From Asterias rubens (taxonomy: Eukaryota > Echinodermata > Asteroidea > Forcipulatida > Asteriidae): a stretch of DNA of 64,000 nt. A program made the position numbers and the translations under genes. This document shows positions 58,201-64,000 of the stretch, piece after piece. A model generated the notes under the pieces. That model was not told the origin of the DNA. It saw nothing but the letters and a program-made list of their open reading frames with translations, and did no database searches. How positions within the stretch are numbered: position 1 is the first letter of the stretch; each line of letters starts with the position of its first letter. The DNA is taken from the NCBI RefSeq assembly GCF_902459465.1, contig NC_047072.1, positions 15,481,776-15,545,775 on the forward strand, read 5' to 3'.

Positions 58201-61200
58201 TATCACAGCAGGTGATGTTATCATAGGCATTGCATCATCAGGTATCCATAGCAACGGATTTAGCTTGGTGAGACGCGTCGTGGAAAAGAGCGGCCTTGGG
58301 TTTGCATCTCCTTGCCCCTTTCAAGAGAACCGAATGTTAGGTAAGATTGGTTTGCATCTCCTTGCCCCTTTCAAGAGAACCGAACGTTAGGTAAGATTGG
58401 TTTGCATCTCCTTGCCCCTTTCAAGAGAACCGAACGTTAGGTAAGATTGGTTTGCATCTCCTTGCCCCTTTCAAGAGAACCGAACGTTAGGTAAGATTGG
58501 TTTGCATCTCCTTGCCCCTTTCAAGAGAACCGAACGTTAGGTAAGATTGGTTTGCATCTCCTTGCCCCTTTCAAGAGAACCGAACGTTAGGTAAGATTGG
58601 TTTGCATCTCCTTTCCCCTTTCAAGAGAACCGAACGTTAGGTAAGATTGGTTTGCATCTCCTTGCCCCTTTCAAGAGAACCGAACGTTAGGTAAGATTGG
58701 TTTTGCATCTCCTTGCCCCTTTCAAGAGAACCGAACGTTAGGTAAGATTGGTTTGCATCTCCTTGCCCCTTTCAAGAGAACCGAACGTTAGGTAAGATTG
58801 GTTTGCATCTCCTTGCCCCTTTCAAGAGAACCAAACGTTAGGTAAGATTGGTTTGCATCTCCTTGCCCCTTTCAAGAGAACCGAACGTTAGGTAAGATTG
58901 GTTTGCATCTCCTTTCCCCTTTCAAGAGAACCGAACGTTAGGTAAGATTGGTTTGCATCTCCTTTCCCCATTTTAAGAGAACCAAATGTTAGGTAAGATT
59001 GATTCATGAAAATCTTAAACCTGGGTTACCAGTAACCAGGTCATGTTGGTAACCTGTTATTTGTTGCTGGACAAATAAACTTGTTGATTGTCAGGGCGTT
59101 GAGTTATTTCATGTTGACATTCAATTTTCAAACCAAATGAAATGACCATGTGCTGAATATCATCCGTAACCATTCCCAATCCTTTAAAATCCAACTGTTT
59201 GTTTGTTTGGTTTTGTAGGGCTAAGGACTGCCCTAGTAAATGGGTCATTCATTACATGGGATCAGGCATACCACCATAATTAGAGTCCAACAGTTTGGGA
59301 GGTTTTTGTTGGGTTTCTAATCGAGGAATGGCAGGGTCTGTTAGAATGCAATCTGGACACAGCTTCTGTGTTCAAGTCATTTGATGCAACTTGATCAATA
59401 CATTCTTCTCATCTACTCATCTTCCTTAATTCCCTTTCAGGTGAAGCCCTCCTCTCACCAACTAAGATCTACTCTAAGACAGTCTTGCCAGCAATCCAGA
59501 CGGGGAAAGTCAAGGCCTTTGCTCACATCACAGGAGGAGGTCTCTTAGAAAACATCCCTCGAGTTCTCCCTAAATCCCTGGCTGTCCAATTAGATGCCAG
59601 CAATTGGACTGTACCATCGGTCTTTGGGTGGATTGCGTCTACTGGAGCGATTGGTGAGGGTGAGATGGCAAGGACCTTTAATTGTGGGATAGGCGGAGTT
59701 CTGGTGGTATCGGAAGGGGACGTAGATACGGTGATAGAGGCAGTGAGGAATGGTGGGGAGACTGTGTGGCGTATTGGCAGCGTTGTTGACTTGGCACAAG
59801 GTAAAACTAAAAATAATCTATTTTACAAAGTTGGCTTCAAATAGTCAGAAAACACAGGCCAAACATATTTTTGCACAAACTGTCGCTCAAAATGGCGCAA
59901 GAAAATGCTCCAAAATCATTTCAAAAAAGAGGAACAGTTCAGTATTTTGACCTCAGTTGCTCAAATTTGCTTGAAAATGAAAATCGTCCAGCATCGCTAG
60001 GCCTGGATTGCTACTTCAAGGTGAGGGCTACACTTGTTTGGGCTGCCAACTTAAAGTTAAGTGTCTTGTCATGACGAGCATGGGTTTGTTGAACTAGAAC
60101 ACCACCAAGGGCAAGGCTGTTGATAAGGGACTAAAACTAGAACACCACCAAGGGCAAGGCTGTTGGTAAGGGACTAAAACTAGAACACCACCAAGGGCAA
60201 GGCTGTTGGTAAGAGACTAAAACTAGAACACCACCAAGGGCAAGGCTGTTGGTAAGAGACTAAAACTAGAACACCACCAAGGGCAAGGCTGTTGATAAGG
60301 GACTAAAACTAGAACACCACCAAGGGCAAGGCTGTTGATAAGGGGCTAAAACTAGAACACCACCAAGGGCAAGGCTGTTGATAAGGGACTAAAACTAGAA
60401 CACCACCAAGGGCAAGGCTGTTGGTAAGGGACTAAAACTAGAACACCACCAAGGGCAAGGCTGTTGGTAAGAGACTAAAACTAGAACACCACCAAGGGCA
60501 AGGCTGTTGGTAAGAGACTAAAACTAAAACACCACCAAGGGCAAGGCTGTTGATAAGAGACTAAACCTAGAACACCACCAAGGGCAAGGCTGTTGATAAG
60601 GGGCTAAAACTAGAACACCACCAAGGGCAAGGCTGTTGATAAGGGACTAAAACTAGAACACCACCAAGGGCAAGGCTGTTGGTAAGGGACTAAAGCTAGA
60701 ACACCACCAAGGGCAAGGCTGTTGATAAGGGGCTAAAACTAGAACACCACCAAGGGCAAGGCTGTTGGTAAGGGACTAAAACTAGAACACCACCAAGGGC
60801 AAGGCTGTTGGTAAGAGACTAAAACTAGAACACCACCAAGGGCAAGGCTGTTGATAAGGGGCTAAAACTAGAACACCACCAAGGGCAAGGCTGTTGGTAA
60901 GGGACTAAAACTAGAACACCACCAAGGGCAAGGCTGTTGGTAAGGGACTAAAACTAGAACACCACCAAGGGCAAGGCTGTTGGTAAGGGACTAAAGCTAG
61001 AACACCACGAAGGGCAAGGCTGTTGATAAGGGACTAAAACTAGAACACCACCAAGGGCAAGGCTGTTGATAAGGGACTAAAACTAGAACACCACCAAGGG
61101 CAAGGCTGTTGGTAAGCGACTAAAACTAGAACACCACCAAGGGCAAGCCTGTTGGTAAGGGACTAAAACTAGAACACCACCAAGGGCAGGGCTGTTGGTA

Positions 61201-63410
61201 AGGGACTAAAACTAGAACACCACCAAGGGCAAGGCTGTTGGTAAGAGACTAAAACTAGAACACCACCAAGGGCAAGGCTGTTGGTAAGGGTCTAAAACTA
61301 GAACACCACCAAGGGCAAGGCTGTTGGTAAGGGACTAAAACTAGAACACCACCAAGGGCAGGGCTGTTGGTAAGAGACTAAAACTAGAACACCACCAAGG
61401 GCAAGGCTGTTGGTAAGGGACTAAAACTAGAACACCACCAAGGGCAAGGCTGTTGATAAGGGACTAAAACTAGAACACCACCAAGGGCAAGGCTGTTGGT
61501 AAGGGACTAAAGCTAGAACACCACGAAGGGCAAGGCTGTTGATAAGGGACTAAAACTAGAACACCACCAAGGGCAAGGCTGTTGATAAGGGACTAAAACT
61601 AGAACACCACCAAGGGCAAGGCTGTTGGTAAGCGACTAAAACTAGAACACCACCAAGGGCAAGGCTGTTGGTAAGGGACTAAAACTAGAACACCACCAAG
61701 GGCAAGGCTGTTGGTAATAGACTAAAACTAGAACACCACCAAGGGCAAGGCTGTTGGTAAGGGTCTAAAACTAGAACACCACCAAGGGCAAGGCTGTTGG
61801 TAAGGGACTAAAACTAGAACACCACCAAGGGCAGGGCTGTTGGTAAGAGACTAAAACTAGAACACCACCAAGGGCAAGGCTGTTGGTAAGAGACTAAAAC
61901 TAGAACACCACCAAGGGCAAGGCTGTTGATAAGGGGCTAAAACTAGAACACCACCAAGGGCAAGGCTGTTGGTAAGGGACTAAAACTAGAACACCACCAA
62001 GGGCAAGGCTGTTGGTAAGGGACTAAAGCTAGAACACCACCAAGGGCAAGGCTGTTGGTAAGGGACTAAAACTAGAACACCACCAAGGGCAGGGCTGTTG
62101 GTAAGAGACTAAAACTAGAACACCACCAAGGGCAAGGCTGTTGGTAAGAGACTAAAACTAGAACACCACCAAGGGCAAGGCTGTTGATAAGGGACTAAAA
62201 CTAGAACACCACCAAGGGCAAGGCTGTTGATAAGGGACCAAAGTTTTTACTGGAACATTTCAAGGGGGTAAATGCCTCCCAAGTGTCAGCCATACTATTA
62301 TTAACCCCTTGTAATTTCATATGTTGTTTTTTTATACCAAAACTGATTGAATTTCTTTCCATCAGGTTCTCCAGCGGTAACCATCCACAATTTATCGTCT
62401 TCCCTCATCAATTGTTGTCCTGTCAAGGAAGATTCATCTGATCAAAGCATCGCTACAGAGAAGATGAAAGTTGCTGTCCTAATATCAGGAACAGGTCAGT
62501 TTCATTCTTCCTTCAATGTTTCACTGATGGTTATTCATTGGACAAAAACTCCATTGTGAATATTATTCCTTTGTTCATCACTCTACTTACATGTAGAGTG
62601 AATACTATATTTGCATTGTGTCCCAATAGACCTTTTTCGCAAACACACATTGCGCAAGCACGAGCTATAGAATGAGGTGCATGCTGATCTAGCTAGCGTT
62701 CAAACTTGATCGCTTGCTAGACCAACATTTGATCGCTAGCTAGACCAGCATGCACCTCATTCCACGTGTGCGTACCAAGTATTTGCGATAAGGTGTATGC
62801 CGAAGAGTTTTAAATCGTGACACCCTGCGACCTGTGCACTCCATAAGCTTTCTCTTTTTCTTTGATTGCAGTCAAAGTTAACATGTGAATTTCAGCTTTT
62901 TGATTAAATTTACTTTACTGCTTTGACAAAGCTTGTTATCAAAATCGGAGGGACCTACATCCCATCGGGACAGTCCGTGTCCTAGGGACATCACATCGTC
63001 CACACTACATTGGGGCTACTCTTGGGGCACTATGTTTATTGGGTTTTTCAGATTTGTGTGGGTTTTCCCTGGAATAATTCTCGGTGGTTTTCCTCTCACA
63101 TCTAAAACTGAAAGTTTCTTTTCTCCATAGGGTTCCTGGCTTGTATAGTGATTAAGTGATAGTGATCACATCCTACTCTTAGCAGAAAGCTTGGTAACAC
63201 ATACTTACATGCTCTGATAATGCGATATGAGTAACCTTTTCGTTGATGAATTTCTGTTTTGTGCCCTCTATAGGCACCAACCTGCAAGCGCTGATTGACC
63301 ATACTAAAGATCCAGCAATAAACAGCAGAGCTGAGATTGTTATGGTTGTATCTAATAAAGATGGTGTGTTAGGATTAGAGAGAGCTAGAGAAGCCGGGAT
63401 ACCAACCAAG
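42898..63410 (+). CDS. GART: GART: trifunctional GARS-AIRS-GART, exons 1-14, 3' end outside window
   Basis: Cytosolic enzyme of de novo purine synthesis doing steps 2 (GAR synthetase), 3 (GAR transformylase) and 5 (AIR synthetase). Coding exons: 42898-43042, 45054-45327, 45892-46003, 46619-46687, 47177-47302, 50109-50196, 51036-51290, 55150-55381, 57038-57257, 57779-57977, 58092-58340, 59441-59800, 62366-62494, 63274-63410. These total 2595 nt, 865 codons, with every junction in phase. GARS (~1-434): [54 protein letters not shown] (~435-780): [59 protein letters not shown] begins at about 810 ([19 protein letters not shown]). About 145 more residues are expected to the right, from the ~1010-residue vertebrate length. 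The start ATG has a favourable context (GAAATGG) and may be preceded by an intron, since TTTCATGAAG at 42883-42892 looks like an acceptor. Introns are unusually rich in minisatellites. Confidence 0.96.
43161..43267. repeat. (TGAT)n microsatellite
   Basis: Runs of GATTGATT with a short GATTT-variant stretch, in GART intron 1. A similar TGAT run resumes at 44826-44836 and at 45004-45030. Confidence 0.9.
43268..44825. mobile_element. Possible 1.56-kb hAT-like element inside the TGAT repeat
   Basis: The left end CAGGCCTCGACCT and right end AGGTTGAGGCCTG are inverted repeats (12 of 13 bases). GATTGATT lies on both sides, which would be an 8-bp duplication but is ambiguous in a TGAT repeat. CAG ends and 8-bp duplications fit hAT elements. 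The inside is non-coding. Confidence 0.5.
46105..46400 (-). mobile_element. SINE-like repeat, reverse orientation, in GART intron 3
   Basis: CCAGGGGCCATTGCCACCTA and ACAGGGTTACCCCCTTTACA are the reverse complement of the 2460-2540 sequence. TTTACGAAGCAGTCATG...AAGTGTCTTA matches the 2390-2415 part. Confidence 0.5.
47935..49827. repeat. 51-bp minisatellite, ~37 units, GART intron 5
   Basis: Unit ATTGGTTCTCTTCTATTCCT then GGTTAGGGCCGTAATGTGAG then TCAAAGTCAGC. Three variants alternate: TTAGGGCCG, TTAGGGCTG (CpG lost) and TTAAAGCCG. Nearly every unit holds a perfect AP-1 consensus TGAGTCA and a TTAGGG hexamer. The 51-bp period keeps a 639-codon frame open on the minus strand, which is not a gene. 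Confidence 0.97.
50300..50805. repeat. 83-bp tandem array, ~6 units, GART intron 6
   Basis: Unit starts GGTCACAACAATCTATTTAT and ends GCCATTTGGAGGAAAGA. Units start near 50302, 50385, 50468, 50551, 50634 and 50717, and are almost identical. Confidence 0.95.
51326..51520. mobile_element. MITE relative of 26151-26405
   Basis: The left end AGGGCCCAATTTCATAAGGC pairs loosely with the right end AGCTCTGTTAAATTGTGCCCT. GART intron 7. Confidence 0.6.
51632..52569. mobile_element. hAT-like non-autonomous element, 938 bp, GART intron 7
   Basis: The left end CAGGGCTCGAATTT and right end AAATTCGAACCCTG are inverted repeats (13 of 14). The flanks read GGTTACACCA and GACCATGTAATG. They rejoin to resemble 45450-45470 (GGTAACACCATGTAATG) in intron 2, which serves as a related empty site. 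A short ACCA-type duplication remains. No transposase. Confidence 0.7.
53670..54016 (+). mobile_element. TTAA-type MITE, left end truncated, GART intron 7
   Basis: Starts within the terminal repeat (TATTGGTAATTGTCAAAGAC) and ends ACCAATAGTGTCCACTGCC followed by TTTAA. Confidence 0.82.
54442..54600. mobile_element. Foldback MITE, ~160 bp, GART intron 7
   Basis: GAATAAAAGGGTAGCAACGA and the reversed TCACCACTCTTTTATTCTCA end pair. Inner arms GAGTTCTTAAACGGCCGTT / GGATGTTTAAGAACGAGT and GGCAGGGTCGTTGCC / GGCAGCGACCCTGC also pair. Confidence 0.7.
55376..55388 (+). promoter_or_regulatory. GART: Splice donor that doubles as GARS-only stop codon
   Basis: Exon 8 ends AAA-AAG-AA followed by the donor GTAAAT. 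If spliced to 57038, AA joins G to make Lys and the protein continues into AIRS. If not spliced, the same bases read AAG TAA, ending a GARS-only protein of 434 residues. In vertebrates and insects GART is known to make a monofunctional GARS by intronic polyadenylation, and the human short form is 433 residues. An AATAAA at 57007-57012 in this intron is a candidate signal, though far downstream. Confidence 0.75.
55758..56335. repeat. 42-bp minisatellite, ~14 units, GART intron 8
   Basis: Unit AATTCATCCCGTTATTGGTG then CTTAAGATTTTATATCGTTACC, highly uniform. 42 is a multiple of three, so open frames of 172 and 201 codons appear by chance. Confidence 0.95.
56383..56712. repeat. 65-bp tandem array, 5 units, GART intron 8
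   Basis: Unit GTGGGAATTCTAGTGACTGG to CGGAGGTTCTTAACTAA, starting near 56389, 56454, 56519, 56584 and 56649. It directly follows the 42-bp array. Confidence 0.95.
56770..56990 (-). mobile_element. tRNA-derived SINE, reverse orientation, GART intron 8
   Basis: Reverse complement of the 31470-31672 family: T run (poly-A tail), AGCACTGTATACTCGG, the B box as GGATTCGAACC-type sequence (56862-56875), CTCTAGAGCAGTGTCTTATC, then GCAGCGGGTACTGCAACG. Ends approximate. It lies about 50 bp left of the exon 9 acceptor. Confidence 0.8.
58341..58992. repeat. GART: 50-bp array that repeats the exon 11 donor, ~13 units
   Basis: Unit GTAAGATTGGTTTGCATCTC then CTTGCCCCTTTCAAGAGAAC then CGAACGTTAG. The last 40 nt of exon 11 (58301-58340) are the first copy of the exon-like part, so the array is a tandem amplification of exon end plus 10 nt of intron. 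TTAG-GTAAGA donors recur at 58341, 58391, 58441, 58491, 58541, 58591, 58641, 58691, 58742, 58792, 58842, 58892, 58942 and 58993. Confidence 0.97.
60094..62240. repeat. 43-bp minisatellite, ~50 units, GART intron 12
   Basis: Unit CTAGAACACCACCAAGGGCA then AGGCTGTTGGTAAGGGACTAAAA. Variation is mostly TTGGTAA/TTGATAA and GGGACT/GAGACT/GGGGCT. Higher-order blocks of several units recur, for example near 60980 and 61500. Confidence 0.97.
62627..62797. mobile_element. ~170-bp MITE, GACCTTWTCGCAAATA ends, copy 2, GART intron 13
   Basis: The left end TAGACCTTTTTCGCAAACAC and right end AAGTATTTGCGATAAGGTGT pair. Inner arms GAATGAGGTGCATGCTGATC and CCAGCATGCACCTCATTC pair, with a further CTAGCTAG core. 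Confidence 0.75.
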
Positions 63411-63549
63411 GTAAGATGACTGACTACCCTCAGTCTTTTGGGACGTAGCGACCAAATATAGCATTTTTAATCACGTAGGAATTGTCCTGTTGTTTCCTGG
63501 GACCATAGGATTTCATAGTAAAACTCCAAAGCTGGGACGCCCCATTTAA

Positions 63550-63906
63550 AGACAGTGGACACTATTGGTAATTGTCAAAGACAGTCATCTCACTTGGTGT
63601 ATCTAAACATATGGATAATATAACAAACTTGTGAAAATTTGAGCTCAATGGGTCGTCAAAATAAAAAATACACTTGTCACACGAAGTTGTGTGCTTTCAG
63701 ATGCTTGATTTCGAGACCTCAAATTCTAAACTTGAGGTCTCGAAATCAAATTCGTGGAAAATTACTTCTTTCTCGAAAACTACGTCACCTCAGAGGGAGC
63801 CATTTCCCACAATGTTTTATACTATAAACCTCTCCCCATTACTCGTTACCAAGTGAGGTTTTATGCTAAAAATTAGTTTGAGTAATTACCAATAGTGTCC
63901 ACTGCT
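63550..63906 (+). mobile_element. TTAA-type MITE, complete, GART intron 14
   Basis: TTAA at 63546-63549 and 63907-63910 flank AGACAGTGGACACTATTGGT at the left and ACCAATAGTGTCCACTGC at the right. A perfect internal palindrome at about 63706-63750 has arms TTGATTTCGAGACCTCAA and the reverse. Confidence 0.9.
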
Positions 63907-64000
63907 TTAACAGGGGAGGATTTTTATTCAAAGTCCAAGAGGTTGTTCCCATCAGTTGTCGGACTGCTTAAATTGAGCGGGCTCTGAAGTTGACATCGGT

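Overview
The window is animal nuclear DNA, not bacterial. It has spliced genes with GT-AG introns, tRNA-derived SINEs, a CR1-like non-LTR retrotransposon, many short inverted-repeat DNA transposons (MITEs) and several large intronic minisatellites. The style of the MITE families and the PHD-finger CR1-like element suggest a marine deuterostome, most likely an echinoderm such as a sea star. That assignment is inference from repeat style; no search was run.

Layout. 1-8.1 kb is complex repeat DNA: an ~0.8 kb direct repeat present twice, tandem ~0.33 kb units, and blocks dense in CRE, ETS and nuclear-receptor-like motifs, ending in a poly(A)/hairpin tail. 10.1-16.7 kb (minus strand) is an IFI6/IFI27 (ISG12)-like gene whose second intron carries a full CR1-like LINE with both ORFs open. 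Just upstream of it lies a 3.2 kb element with 516-bp inverted arms (16.8-20.0 kb). 20-33.4 kb is mostly repeats, a decayed LINE fragment and a weakly supported plus-strand gene with phase-compatible exons. 33.5-34.2 kb is a 69-bp minisatellite. 35.4-37.8 kb (minus) is a second IFI27-like gene, paralogous to the first. 38.4-39.8 kb is a Mutator-like element with 129-bp terminal inverted repeats and a 9-bp target duplication.

42.9-63.4 kb (plus, running off the right edge) is the confident gene of the window: GART, the trifunctional purine enzyme GARS-AIRS-GART. Fourteen coding exons (865 codons, phases all consistent) cover complete GARS, complete AIRS and the start of the GART domain. The end of the GARS part is followed by a TAA made by the splice donor itself, so an unspliced transcript would encode a GARS-only protein of 434 residues. 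GART introns hold six separate tandem arrays. One of them duplicates the exon 11 / intron 11 boundary, giving 14 tandem copies of a 5' splice site.

The two IFI27-like genes are likely a tandem duplication: same strand, same three-exon plan, same intron phases. Their exons diverge very unevenly. GART is unrelated to them functionally; its link is only position.
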